Shown piece by piece: positions 1-8,595 of a DNA stretch of 64,000 bases. Position numbers and translations under genes: made by a program. Position 1 is the stretch's first letter; each line of letters opens with the position of its first letter. The notes below the pieces were generated by a model. The model had not been told where the DNA came from. It worked only from the letters and a program-made list of their open reading frames with translations, and searched no databases. Location: positions 104,262 to 168,261 of the forward strand of contig NZ_JAZIBG010000049.1 of the NCBI RefSeq assembly GCF_036621135.1, given 5' to 3'. The DNA is from Aquincola agrisoli (GTDB lineage: Bacteria > Pseudomonadota > Gammaproteobacteria > Burkholderiales > Burkholderiaceae_C).

Positions 1-942
1 GCGGACGTAGTAGCCGTTGTCGCTGTCGATCGCCGCGGCGGACTGGCTGCTGCTCGCGTTCCATGAGCGGCCCACCACATCCCAGCGATCGAGCTCATTC
101 GTGGCCGGGTCTCCGGGCATGTAGCGATACAGGTTCGGAAAGCCGGACGCGTTGGAGTCTCGGGTGGTGTAGACGACGTCACGGCCGTTCTCCTCACGGT
201 AGGCACTGGTGCCCTCGAGGGGGCTCTGCCCCCGCGTGCCGGTGTAGGTGTCGGCCCGGTTGGCCCACATCTGGCCACCTTCCACGGAGGGGAGGTAGCC
301 CGAGCCGGTCGTGCCGCCGACCTTGTTGGCGTCTGCCTTCGAGGGATCCCACAGCCAAGGCCCGGCGCCCACCGGGTTTCCGTTGGCATCGCGTGTGACG
401 AAGCCCGCCCCCGTATTGAAGGCGGCTCCGCCGAAGGTCACGTAGCGATCGATGTGGGGAAGAAACAGCCCGTTGTCATAGCTGTGGGCAGACTGCGGTG
501 CGGCGTCGTCCACGACGTAGAACACGGCGTTGCCTCCGCTGACCAGCCGGCTCGGCAGCGATCCGCGGGTCCACGTGCCGCTGGCGCCTTCCCACAAGTA
601 CATCTCGTTGCCCATGTACGCCGCGTGCCCGCCGCCCCACAACATCAGCCGGGCGCGGTTCGGATCCCAGGCGATGTTGCTCCACGACTTCACAACGGCG
701 CCGGGGTCGGAGTAGGTGCCGCTGGGCAGGCCGCCATCCAGTGGACTGGCCCAGGCGTCGGAATAGAGGTTGGTGCTGGCCTTCACCCAAGTGCCTTCCG
801 CCATGGCGTCGAGCAGCCCTTGCAGGTAGCTCAGGTCCTGGGCTTGGGCGGCTGTCGTCGTGCCCGCCGTCATCATGCAGACCACGGCGAAGGCGCTGGC
901 GGTGCGCCGCGCGAGGCGGCGGAAAGTGGTATCAGGAGTCAT
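1..942 (-). CDS. Secreted Kelch-like protein, 3' end cut by the window edge
   Basis: Reading the minus strand from the ATG at 942 gives 314 codons with no stop before the window ends, so the C-terminus is missing. The protein starts with an arginine-containing basic region, a hydrophobic stretch and an AQA site near residue 34, a typical Sec signal peptide. Around residues 94-118 the sequence WDPNRARLMLWGGGHAAYMG followed by NEMYLW is a Kelch-type blade, and a second blade-like segment (RYVTFGGAAF) lies near residue 170. The fold suggests a secreted beta-propeller, but no catalytic activity can be assigned. It is divergent from the UDP-glucuronate decarboxylase gene and borders the XrtA locus, so it may carry a PEP-CTERM anchor in the unseen part. 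The Shine-Dalgarno sequence is weak. Confidence 0.75.
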   Translation of the reverse strand, partial: MTPDTTFRRLARRTASAFAVVCMMTAGTTTAAQAQDLSYLQGLLDAMAEGTWVKASTNLYSDAWASPLDGGLPSGTYSDPGAVVKSWSNIAWDPNRARLMLWGGGHAAYMGNEMYLWEGASGTWTRGSLPSRLVSGGNAVFYVVDDAAPQSAHSYDNGLFLPHIDRYVTFGGAAFNTGAGFVTRDANGNPVGAGPWLWDPSKADANKVGGTTGSGYLPSVEGGQMWANRADTYTGTRGQSPLEGTSAYREENGRDVVYTTRDSNASGFPNLYRYMPGDPATNELDRWDVVGRSWNASSSQSAAAIDSDNGYYVR

Positions 943-1168
943 GGCAGCGTCCGGTCGCGAAGAAATCGGTGTGGACGCGCAGTTTGTTACGGTTCCGCGC
1001 CCTGCGACGGGGCGGCGAATTTTTTCCCATGCGGGTTTTGCCTTACTGCGGTTTTCGCGACGCGCGCATGCCAAGTCCGGCACGCTCCTGTGCAGCGATG
1101 GTCGGGTGGTCGAGCGGTAACATACTCTCCAGTTGCCACAGCATCCTGCCTGCGGCGGGAGCGGACAA
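943..1168. other. Divergent intergenic region, Kelch-like gene / UDP-xylose synthase
   Basis: No coding sequence is evident in these 226 bases. The stretch must hold the promoters of both divergent genes, but I cannot place a convincing -35/-10 pair. It contains a short A/T run near 1020. It also holds a 16-mer at 1078-1093 on the plus strand (CGGCACGCTCCTGTGC) that matches 14 of 16 bases of a minus-strand site at 32453-32468, upstream of the other exopolysaccharide operon. Confidence 0.4.
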
Positions 1169-2128
1169 ATGAGAAGTTACGGGACGATCAAGCGCGTGAT
1201 GGTCACCGGTGGCGCAGGTTTTCTTGGTTCGCACCTGTGTGAACGCCTGATCGAAGCTGGCCACGACGTGCTGTGCATCGACAACTTCTACACCGGCACC
1301 AAGGACAACGTCGCACATCTGCTGGGCCATCCGCACTTCGAGCTGATGCGCCATGACGTGACCTTTCCGTTGTACGTCGAGGTTGACGAGATCTACAACC
1401 TCGCGTGCCCTGCATCGCCGGTGCACTATCAGTACGACCCCGTGCAGACCACGAAGACCAGCGTGCACGGCGCCATCAACATGCTGGGGCTCGCCAAGCG
1501 GCTGAAAGCCAAGATTCTGCAGGCGAGCACCAGCGAGGTGTATGGCGACCCGCAGGTGCACCCGCAACGCGAGGACTACTGGGGCCACGTCAACCCGATC
1601 GGCCTGCGCAGTTGTTACGACGAAGGCAAGCGCTGCGCCGAGACGCTGTTCTTCGATTACCACCGGCAGCACAAGCTGCGCATCAAGGTGGCGCGGATCT
1701 TCAACACATACGGGCCGCGCATGCACCCCAGCGACGGCCGGGTGGTGAGCAACTTCATCGTTCAAGCGCTGCGCGGGGAGCCGATCACCATCTACGGCGA
1801 CGGTTCGCAGACCCGGTCCTTCTGCTATGTCGACGACCTGATCGCGGGGCTCATGCGGCTGATGGACACGGGCGACGACTTCACCGGCCCGGTGAACATC
1901 GGCAACCCCGGCGAGTTCACCATCCTCGAACTGGCCCGAAAGGTTGTGGCTTTCACCGGATCCAAGTCGGAGATCCTGCACAAGCCGCTGCCGAGCGACG
2001 ATCCGCTGCAGCGCCAGCCCGATCTCACGCTGGCGCGCGCCCACCTGAACTGGGAACCCAGCACGGCGTTGGACGCCGGGCTGCAAAAGACCATCGCGTA
2101 TTTTTCGCAACTCCTCGCCAAGGCCTGA
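1169..2128 (+). CDS. UDP-glucuronate decarboxylase (UDP-xylose synthase), SDR family
   Basis: A 319-residue NAD-dependent short-chain dehydrogenase/epimerase that should convert UDP-glucuronate to UDP-xylose, a sugar donor for the neighbouring glycosyltransferases. The Rossmann motif TGGAGFLG is at residues 13-20, the catalytic pair is Tyr150/Lys154 in SCYDEGK, and TSEVYGD (121-127) supplies the Thr and Glu typical of the UXS subgroup. Length fits the bacterial enzyme. The ATG at 1169 is preferred over an upstream TTG at 1133 because a GGGAG lies just ahead of it. It is the first gene of the plus-strand glycan block and is followed after 33 bases by a glycosyltransferase. A 4-epimerase activity is less likely given the strong UXS-like signature. 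Confidence 0.88.
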   Translation: MRSYGTIKRVMVTGGAGFLGSHLCERLIEAGHDVLCIDNFYTGTKDNVAHLLGHPHFELMRHDVTFPLYVEVDEIYNLACPASPVHYQYDPVQTTKTSVHGAINMLGLAKRLKAKILQASTSEVYGDPQVHPQREDYWGHVNPIGLRSCYDEGKRCAETLFFDYHRQHKLRIKVARIFNTYGPRMHPSDGRVVSNFIVQALRGEPITIYGDGSQTRSFCYVDDLIAGLMRLMDTGDDFTGPVNIGNPGEFTILELARKVVAFTGSKSEILHKPLPSDDPLQRQPDLTLARAHLNWEPSTALDAGLQKTIAYFSQLLAKA

Positions 2129-2161
2129 TCGGCCTGGCAAGGCAGTCAGCCCGATCCGTTC

Positions 2162-3112
2162 ATGGCTTCGCTCGTCACCGTCATCATCCCGGCGTACAAC
2201 TGCGCCGCCACTGTCGCAGAGACGCTGGAAAGCGCGCTGGCACAAGACCACCCGGCCACCGAGATCATCGTCGTCAACGATGGCAGCACGGACGGAACCC
2301 TCGATGTGCTCAGGCGGTTTGGCGACCGCATCCGTGTGATCGACCAGAAGAATGCGGGCCCGCCTGCAGCGCGCAATGCTGCACTGCAGGCCGCGCGGGG
2401 CGACTACATCGCCTTTCTCGATGCCGACGACGTCTGGGTCCAGGGCAAGCTGGCGGCGCAGGCGCGGCACCTGGATCGGCACGCCGATGTCGGTACGGTG
2501 TTCACCCACTGGCACGTCTGGATGCCGGAAGCCGACGGCAGCTTCAAGCGCCGGCCAGACATCGAGGCGCGGCACGTCGACGACAGCGTGGACGCCGTCA
2601 ACTCGGGTTGGCTCTACACCCGATTGCTCTTCGACTGCGAATTGCTGACCACCACGGTGATGCTGCGCGGCAGCATGGTCAAGCGGCTCGGGGGCTTCGA
2701 CCTCCAGCTGTGGAATGGCGACGACTACGACTATTGGCTGCGTTGCTCGCGCGAGGGCAAGATCACCAAGCTGGCCTCCACCGGCGCGCTGTATCGGATC
2801 CTGCCGAACTCGGTGTCGCGTCGCCCGCGGGAAGTGAACTACGAGCACGAGGTCATTGCCAGCGCCGTCAAGCGTTGGGGCTTGACTGGCCCCGATGGCA
2901 GCGAAGCCGATCCGGTGCGGCTCCAACGCCGATTGCATGATTTGCAGGTGGCTCATGCCTATACGCATTTGCTGCGTGGGGACGCTGCCGTGGCGTTCAA
3001 CGGCTACCGGGATGCGCTGGCGCGCAGGCCCAACGAGCTCAAACTGTGGATGAACACCGCCCGCGCGGCGATGAAGCTTGGACTGCGCGGGGCAGGCAAA
3101 GGGGTTGGTTAG
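2162..3112 (+). CDS. Family 2 glycosyltransferase (GT-A)
   Basis: A 316-residue inverting glycosyltransferase of the GT2 superfamily. The N-terminal strand TVIIPAYN, the nucleotide-binding VNDGSTDG (residues 38-45) and the metal-binding DADD (87-90) are all present, followed by an ARN/QxARG segment typical of the family. A possible catalytic acidic pair is in WNGDDYDYW in the second half. The C-terminal 70 residues form a helical tail. Donor and acceptor cannot be read from sequence; the adjacent UDP-xylose synthase makes a pentose transferase conceivable but that is inference. Confidence 0.88.
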   Translation: MASLVTVIIPAYNCAATVAETLESALAQDHPATEIIVVNDGSTDGTLDVLRRFGDRIRVIDQKNAGPPAARNAALQAARGDYIAFLDADDVWVQGKLAAQARHLDRHADVGTVFTHWHVWMPEADGSFKRRPDIEARHVDDSVDAVNSGWLYTRLLFDCELLTTTVMLRGSMVKRLGGFDLQLWNGDDYDYWLRCSREGKITKLASTGALYRILPNSVSRRPREVNYEHEVIASAVKRWGLTGPDGSEADPVRLQRRLHDLQVAHAYTHLLRGDAAVAFNGYRDALARRPNELKLWMNTARAAMKLGLRGAGKGVG

Positions 3113-3163
3113 CTTGAGCCCCGGCATGGTGTCTGCGAGCCATCACGTCAGGGTGCGCACGTC

Positions 3164-4642
3164 ATGACCAGCGTGCGCCGCGCGTTGGCGCTGTCCTTCC
3201 TCGAGCGCTACCTGACGCTGGTGCTGGCGCTGGCCAGCAACATCATCCTTGCACGCCTACTGACACCGGAAGAGATCGGCATCTATTCCGTCAGCCTCGC
3301 GGTGATCGGCATCGCGCAGGTGCTTCGAGACTTTGGGATAGGCAATTTCCTGATCCAGGAGAAGGATCTCAGCGACGACCACATCCGAACGGCGTTTGGC
3401 ATGTCGTTATTGCTGGGTGGGGGATTGTTCCTGATCGTCCTCTTGCTGGCGCCGATGGCGGCACGATTCTATGAAGACGAACGCATGCTTCAGACGCTGC
3501 GCATTTCGTCATTGAACTTCGCAATATTGCCGTTCTGTACGATCTCGCTGTCTCTCCTGCGGCGTGAACTTCAGTTCAAGCGATTGCTGTATGTGAACTT
3601 GGTGGCGGCGCTTGTGGGGTTCTGTTCGACCATTGCCTTGGCCTGGGCGGGGTTTGGTGCCAACAGCATGGCGATCAGCGCAGTCGCCACAAACATCTGT
3701 GTCGGCGTGGGGGCTTGGGTCGCGCAGGCGCAACGCCGCATACTTTTGCCGAGCTTGAGCCGCTGGCGTCAATTGTTGCGTTTTGGTGGGCAGAGCGCAG
3801 CGGTCAACGTGGTGACGACCGTGTCGATGGACATCAATGATCTGGCACTTGGAAAGATCCTTGGTTTCACGCCGGTGGCCTTGTTCAGTCGAGCACAGGG
3901 ACTTGTCAATCTGTTCAGTCGGGACCTCATGGGAGCGGTGCGGAATGTGGCGTTTCCTGCGTATGCGCAGACACACCGGTGCAATGGCTCTGTTGAAGCT
4001 CAGTACATTAGCAGCGTTGGGGGCGTAACGGCATTTGCGTGGCCCTTTTTTGGATTCATGGCCCTGTTTCCGTTGGAAGTTCTTCGCCTGTTATACGGAC
4101 CTCAGTGGGATGCCGCGGCAAAGCTCGTGCCGCCGTTGGCTGTTGCGGGGGGCTTGTATGCCGCGAGCAGCCTGATATCAACCCTCCTGATGGCCGCTGG
4201 GCGAATGGATCAGGTAGCGCGGTTGGAGTTAATTTTTCAGCCGTTGCGTGCCGTCATCATCGTAGCTGCAGCGCTCGTATTCCGATCCCTGGAAGCGTGC
4301 GTTTGGGCTTATCTGCTGTGTTTTATTATATACGTGCCTTTATCCTATGGGGTCAAAAATGCATCTCTGGCCAGCGACTGGTCAGCTTTGCGGCACCAGT
4401 TGTTCTGTAGCCTCAAAATTACCGTTGTCACTTTGGCCTTGCCTGGCGCTCTGAGCTTCTGGTACGGCTTGGACAGGGCGGCGCCTATGAGTGCAGGGTG
4501 GTTTGCTATGGTCATTCTGTCGGGCATATTGTGTTGGGTTGCTGGGTTACGGATCAGCGAGCACCCATTGGCCAGTGATCCGCTGATGCAGCGCTGGATG
4601 AGGCATTTTCCTGGCCTGCGGCTAACGCCTCGGCGGGGTTGA
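3164..4642 (+). CDS. Wzx-type oligosaccharide flippase / polysaccharide exporter
   Basis: A 492-residue, almost entirely hydrophobic protein with roughly 12-14 predicted membrane helices, of the polysaccharide transporter (PST/MATE-like) superfamily. The N-terminus ALALSFLERYLTLVLALASN, then ILARLLTPEEIGIYSV, is the characteristic start of these flippases, and the DFGIGNFLIQEKDLS segment near residue 58 is also typical. It should flip undecaprenyl-pyrophosphate-linked repeat units across the inner membrane for polymerisation. Base composition falls within this gene: the 60 bases from 4321 contain 25 G/C, far below the neighbouring housekeeping regions. It sits 51 bases after the preceding glycosyltransferase. 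Confidence 0.88.
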   Translation: MTSVRRALALSFLERYLTLVLALASNIILARLLTPEEIGIYSVSLAVIGIAQVLRDFGIGNFLIQEKDLSDDHIRTAFGMSLLLGGGLFLIVLLLAPMAARFYEDERMLQTLRISSLNFAILPFCTISLSLLRRELQFKRLLYVNLVAALVGFCSTIALAWAGFGANSMAISAVATNICVGVGAWVAQAQRRILLPSLSRWRQLLRFGGQSAAVNVVTTVSMDINDLALGKILGFTPVALFSRAQGLVNLFSRDLMGAVRNVAFPAYAQTHRCNGSVEAQYISSVGGVTAFAWPFFGFMALFPLEVLRLLYGPQWDAAAKLVPPLAVAGGLYAASSLISTLLMAAGRMDQVARLELIFQPLRAVIIVAAALVFRSLEACVWAYLLCFIIYVPLSYGVKNASLASDWSALRHQLFCSLKITVVTLALPGALSFWYGLDRAAPMSAGWFAMVILSGILCWVAGLRISEHPLASDPLMQRWMRHFPGLRLTPRRG

Positions 4643-4670
4643 TTCGAATTTGCAACCATGAAAGGTCGCG

Positions 4671-5438
4671 ATGTTTTTCTTGGAAACTCTATTGGTTCTA
4701 GGCTTGGTAGTGATCGGCGGCGTTGGATTGCTCACTTGGCGAAAAATCCGAGCGGTGCATTTGGCTACTTATAAGCTGCTCAGTGACGTTGCTGCTATCA
4801 GAACCGAATCGGAGAATTTTTTTTCGCAAGTCCAGGCGCTGTTGGCGCTGGAGCGGCGTCTCCAATTAGACATGGCTTTGCCCGCCATGCGTGGTTGGGC
4901 CGGGTCACCGGACTTCTTATTGCACGTTGCGGAGCAAATTCACCAGCGCCGCCCGGCTGTGATCGTTGAATGCAGCTCGGGTGTTTCGACGATCGTCGCG
5001 GCGCGATGCCTGCAGCAGTTGGGGGCTGGTCACGTATGGAGCTTAGAGCATGAAGAGCAGTACGCGCAAAAGACCCGCGACATGCTGGTGCGGTATGGGT
5101 TGAGCGACTGGGCGACCGTGCTGCACGCACCTCTGCAGACGACTCATACGTCAACACCTTGGTATCAAGAAGATGTGCTGCCCATCAATATAGGGCAGAT
5201 CGATATGTTGGTTGTGGACGGACCCCCCGCAGGGCTTGCGCCAATGGTGCGTGCACCTGCCTTTCCTCGTTTGCGTTCTAGGTTAGCGCCCAATTGCATT
5301 GTTTTGGTCGACGACGCAGATCGCCCGGACGAAACTGAAATGGTTCGCCAATGGGCCGCCACAGAGCCTGGTTTAGTCATTGAGCGTCCTACGGCTGAAA
5401 AGGGATTGGCAATGGCCATACTGTCAACGAAGAGTTGA
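4671..5438 (+). CDS. Membrane-anchored class I SAM-dependent methyltransferase
   Basis: A 255-residue protein beginning with a single hydrophobic segment (residues 4-22) that should anchor it to the inner membrane, then a short helical region and a class I methyltransferase fold. Motif I is the VIVECSSGVSTIVAAR segment near residue 100, and LVVDGPPAG near residue 185 is the acidic post-II strand of the Methyltransf_24-like group. The reading frame starts at ATG 4671 behind an AAAGGT. The context, between a flippase and glycosyltransferases, suggests O-methylation of the repeat unit or its lipid-linked precursor. The substrate is unknown. The DNA is AT-richer than the flanks. Confidence 0.78.
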   Translation: MFFLETLLVLGLVVIGGVGLLTWRKIRAVHLATYKLLSDVAAIRTESENFFSQVQALLALERRLQLDMALPAMRGWAGSPDFLLHVAEQIHQRRPAVIVECSSGVSTIVAARCLQQLGAGHVWSLEHEEQYAQKTRDMLVRYGLSDWATVLHAPLQTTHTSTPWYQEDVLPINIGQIDMLVVDGPPAGLAPMVRAPAFPRLRSRLAPNCIVLVDDADRPDETEMVRQWAATEPGLVIERPTAEKGLAMAILSTKS

Positions 5439-5440
5439 GA

Positions 5441-6640
5441 ATGCCTCGCGTTGCTCTGCTTTGCCCGGGCCTGGGGCGTGTGCATCGTGGGCATGAGTCG
5501 TTCGCAAGGAATCTTTTCGACCTGCTGTCTGACTCTCTCGATATCACTCTCTTCAAAGGCGGCGGGCCGGCGTCGGCGAGGGAAATTGTCGTGCCCCATA
5601 TAGCACGCGACGCCGTGGGCTTGCAAGACATAAAGCTGCCGGTTTCTCCACGCTGGCACGCTTCGGAAGCAGGCCAGGAGCGCATCCGCATAGAGTGCAC
5701 TAGCTTCGCGTGGGCGGCGCTAGGGGCGTTGCTCGAAGGTGGATTCGATGTTATTCACTGCCTCGATCGGGATGTCTGCAATGTTATCTACGCACAGCGG
5801 CATCTCTTTCGCCATACACCCAGAGTACTGTTTTCAAATGGTGGTGCTATTCCCGCTGATGATTTGCCTTCGTGTGACTTTGTCCAGGAGCATACAGAGC
5901 TAAATCTCAAGCACAGTGTACGAGGGAAGGCGTTCATGATCCCCCATGGGGTGAACATGGCGATTTACCATCCTGATATCGAGACAGATTTCCGTGCGCG
6001 TCATAACATTCCGGCGGACGCGGTGCTCCTGATTTGTGTGGGAACGATATGTTTTTGGCACAAGCGCATGGACTACGTTATCAAGGAGATTGCTGCCGCA
6101 GGCCAAGACCTACATTTGGCCATCGTTGGCCAAGACAGTGAGGATTCGCCCGCGATACGCGAGCTGGGATACAAACTGCTTGGCGACAGGGTGCATTTCG
6201 ACTCCCTGGCGCCGACGGAGCTTCCTAAAGCTTATGCGGCCGCTGATGCTTTTGTTTTGGGGAGTATTTTTGAGACCTTCGGTCTTGTGTACATTGAGGC
6301 GATGGCCATGGGCCTGCCTGTAATATGTACCAACCACCCTAATCAAAAGAGCATTGTTAAGGAGGGTGTTTTCATTGATATGGCCCGGCCTGGCGCTTTG
6401 ACCGAGGTTTTATCGGTGGGGCATCAGGCGCGTTGGCAGGCTCTCGGGCGACGCAGTCTTGACATAGCCAGGAAGTATTACGACATACGTTCTCTCAAGC
6501 AACAGTATTTACTAAAATACGCCGAAATTGCAACTGCGCCCACGAAATTGCCAACGTGGGACTTGGCGCGAAGAGCCACGCAAAATGTGCGCGGCACGCT
6601 ACGATGGGCCAAACGTACGATACGTGGGCAGTCCGAGTAG
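5441..6640 (+). CDS. Family 4 glycosyltransferase (GT-B)
   Basis: A 399-residue retaining glycosyltransferase. The N-terminal domain starts VALLCPGLGRVHRGHESFAR, where a glycine-rich loop replaces the usual GGAE. The C-terminal donor domain has GTICFWHKRMDYVIK and the family EX7E motif within SIFETFGLVYIEAMAMGLPV. I chose ATG 5441, which lies two bases after the stop of the methyltransferase; a TTG at 5435 would add two residues and overlap it. Translational coupling is likely. Sugar specificity is not readable. It belongs to the AT-richer part of the block. Confidence 0.87.
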   Translation: MPRVALLCPGLGRVHRGHESFARNLFDLLSDSLDITLFKGGGPASAREIVVPHIARDAVGLQDIKLPVSPRWHASEAGQERIRIECTSFAWAALGALLEGGFDVIHCLDRDVCNVIYAQRHLFRHTPRVLFSNGGAIPADDLPSCDFVQEHTELNLKHSVRGKAFMIPHGVNMAIYHPDIETDFRARHNIPADAVLLICVGTICFWHKRMDYVIKEIAAAGQDLHLAIVGQDSEDSPAIRELGYKLLGDRVHFDSLAPTELPKAYAAADAFVLGSIFETFGLVYIEAMAMGLPVICTNHPNQKSIVKEGVFIDMARPGALTEVLSVGHQARWQALGRRSLDIARKYYDIRSLKQQYLLKYAEIATAPTKLPTWDLARRATQNVRGTLRWAKRTIRGQSE

Positions 6641-6660
6641 AGGGCACTGGGGCACTGCAC

Positions 6661-7593
6661 ATGTTGACTATCTTGATGGCAACGCACAACGGTGCTGGTA
6701 CATTGCCGCGCGTACTAGACGCATATACACAGCTGCGGTACCCAGCCGTTCCATGGAAAATTGTGGTGGTGGACAACGCGAGCACCGATGGAACATCAGC
6801 CATACTGGCTGCATATGCCGGCCGGTTGCCGATTGAATCGATTTATACGCCTCGCCGGGGCAAGAATATTGCACTTAACCTGGGAGTGGCGCATTGCCAA
6901 GGTGACCTTGTCGTATTCACTGATGATGACGCCGTACCTCAGGCCGATTGGTTGTCTAAATTATTTGAGGTGGTGATATCTAGACCGGAATTCGATATTT
7001 TTGGAGGCGGTATAGATCCTTTATGGCCGGATGGTCAATGTCCGCCTTGGATATCTCGTTTGGTGAACTTGGGTGCGACGTTCGCCGTCACTCCGGTGGA
7101 CTTGGGTGAGGGCCCGGTGCCCGCGGCGCAGGTGTGGGGTCCGAATATGGCTGTGCGTCGTCGTGTTTTTGACGAGGGCCATCGATTTGACGAATCCGTC
7201 GGCCCGTCAAGTGGTCAATACGTGATGGGAAGTGAGGTGGAATTCACCACGCGGCTTGAACGAGCCGGTTATCGCGCCTGGTTTGCTGCTGCGGCGCGGG
7301 TAGGGCATATCATCCGATCGCATCAACTGCAGCCAGCATGGATCATCCAGCGAGGCTATCGCCTGGGTCGGCACATGTTTCACCAGGAGTCGTCCCAAGC
7401 GATGGGTAACGGTGTTCCTCGGCTCAGAGGTGCACCGCGCTGGATGTACGGAAAGTTGGTCAAGCAGGCTGCACAGGCCTTTATCGGCCGTGTGAAAGGC
7501 GATTTTGACCAGCGCTTTCTTGCGGACTGGGAGATCTCATTCTTGCGTGGCTATCTCTACGAGGCAGCGCGGCATGCGAAGTCGGCACACTGA
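6661..7593 (+). CDS. Family 2 glycosyltransferase
   Basis: A 310-residue GT-A enzyme. From the ATG at 6661 the protein opens MLTILMATHNGAGTLPRVLD, a perfect family start, and has VVVDNASTDGT, then the metal-binding FTDDDAVP near residue 90, and GSEVEFTTRL near residue 190, which supplies the acidic residue of the ED motif. An upstream GTG at 6556 is in frame but would overlap the previous gene by 85 bases, so it is rejected. The C-terminal part (HQLQPAWIIQRGYRLGRHMF) is amphipathic and may touch the membrane. It lies 20 bases after the preceding gene. Confidence 0.87.
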   Translation: MLTILMATHNGAGTLPRVLDAYTQLRYPAVPWKIVVVDNASTDGTSAILAAYAGRLPIESIYTPRRGKNIALNLGVAHCQGDLVVFTDDDAVPQADWLSKLFEVVISRPEFDIFGGGIDPLWPDGQCPPWISRLVNLGATFAVTPVDLGEGPVPAAQVWGPNMAVRRRVFDEGHRFDESVGPSSGQYVMGSEVEFTTRLERAGYRAWFAAAARVGHIIRSHQLQPAWIIQRGYRLGRHMFHQESSQAMGNGVPRLRGAPRWMYGKLVKQAAQAFIGRVKGDFDQRFLADWEISFLRGYLYEAARHAKSAH

Positions 7594-7599
7594 AAACTG

Positions 7600-8595
7600 A
7601 TGAAGTTCAGCGTCGTCATACCCACCTACAACCGCAGGCCCCGCATCGCAAGCGCGATTGAGTCTGCTCTTGCTCAGAACACGTCCACGATCGACGTGGA
7701 GGTCTGGGTTGTCGATGATGCTTCAACGGATGGAACCGTGGAATGGTTGCGTACGGTTTACAAAGGGCGTCCCGTCAGGATATTGGCCAACGTTGGCAGC
7801 AAAGGCCCTGCAGGGGGACGAAATTCTGGGTTGGCGGCCGTTCAGGCGGCTGGCCAAGCCGAAGCTGTGGCGTTGCTGGATTCTGACGATGTGTTCTTGC
7901 CGAATCATTTGGCCGACGCTGCCGCATTGCTGAAGCGGCATCCGAATGTCGACGTTGTCTTTGGGCGCGCCCGCTATGAGCAGGGGGGGAAGGAGGTCCC
8001 ATATATGGGACCCGCTTTCGAGCGGAAGCTCGCAACGGCGCCTGTCGCACAATGTATTTCAGATGCGACGCTGTTCGACAGTCGCTTTTTCGAATATCTA
8101 TTAGAGCAGGGCTGCTGGTTCAATCTCTCCAGCGTCGTACTGAGAGCGAACGCTGCACGTGAGCGCATGGTGGAGACGCTGCGCGTCTCGGAAGACTATG
8201 AGTTCTGGGTACGGCTGGCCCGCAACCACCGCTTCGCGTGCCTGCACAACCCGCAGATCATTTACAACTTGGGTGCTGACAACGTTTCTTTTGAAGCGGA
8301 TGCGAACGTCGAGGGGCATTCGAGTCAATTGCTATCTGCGCTGTCGCGTATCGCTTCCTATCCCGGCCTGACCGCCCGGCAGCACGGCGTGGTGCAGGCG
8401 CAGATGGCCAGTGTGCTGTTCGATTGGGGTTGGCGCTCTAGCCAAGCGGGCCATCTGCGGCAAGCAGCGCGGCTTCATCTTCGCTCGCTGCGCCTGGGCC
8501 TCCGTCGGGCCAATATGACGGCATTGGCCAAATTGCTGATACCGAGGCAGCGTTCCATATCTAAGATTACATCAAAGAACAAGGCTGTTCGATGA
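7600..8595 (+). CDS. Family 2 glycosyltransferase
   Basis: A 331-residue GT-A protein with FSVVIPTYNRR at the N-terminus, VVDDASTDGT near residue 45, LLDSDDVFLP near residue 95 as the metal site, and RVSEDYEFWVRLAR near residue 197 as the catalytic-acid region. The last 80 residues are helical and basic. It begins six bases after the stop of the previous glycosyltransferase and its TGA overlaps the ATG of the next gene (ATGA at 8592-8595), so the three genes are surely one transcript. The block therefore has four glycosyltransferases, enough for a repeat unit of about five sugars including the primer, though that count is inference. Confidence 0.87.
   Translation: MKFSVVIPTYNRRPRIASAIESALAQNTSTIDVEVWVVDDASTDGTVEWLRTVYKGRPVRILANVGSKGPAGGRNSGLAAVQAAGQAEAVALLDSDDVFLPNHLADAAALLKRHPNVDVVFGRARYEQGGKEVPYMGPAFERKLATAPVAQCISDATLFDSRFFEYLLEQGCWFNLSSVVLRANAARERMVETLRVSEDYEFWVRLARNHRFACLHNPQIIYNLGADNVSFEADANVEGHSSQLLSALSRIASYPGLTARQHGVVQAQMASVLFDWGWRSSQAGHLRQAARLHLRSLRLGLRRANMTALAKLLIPRQRSISKITSKNKAVR

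Noticed and set aside
1072..1095. Sigma54 -24/-12 promoter ahead of the UDP-xylose synthase
   Set aside because: The GG and GC elements are separated by 11 bases instead of the required 10. The same holds for the similar site at 32453-32468 and, with other spacing errors, for the region ahead of the PEP-CTERM gene.
1043..3127. A 694-residue minus-strand frame opposite the UDP-xylose synthase and glycosyltransferase
   Set aside because: It is antisense to two genes with full family motifs and has no ribosome site or domain of its own.
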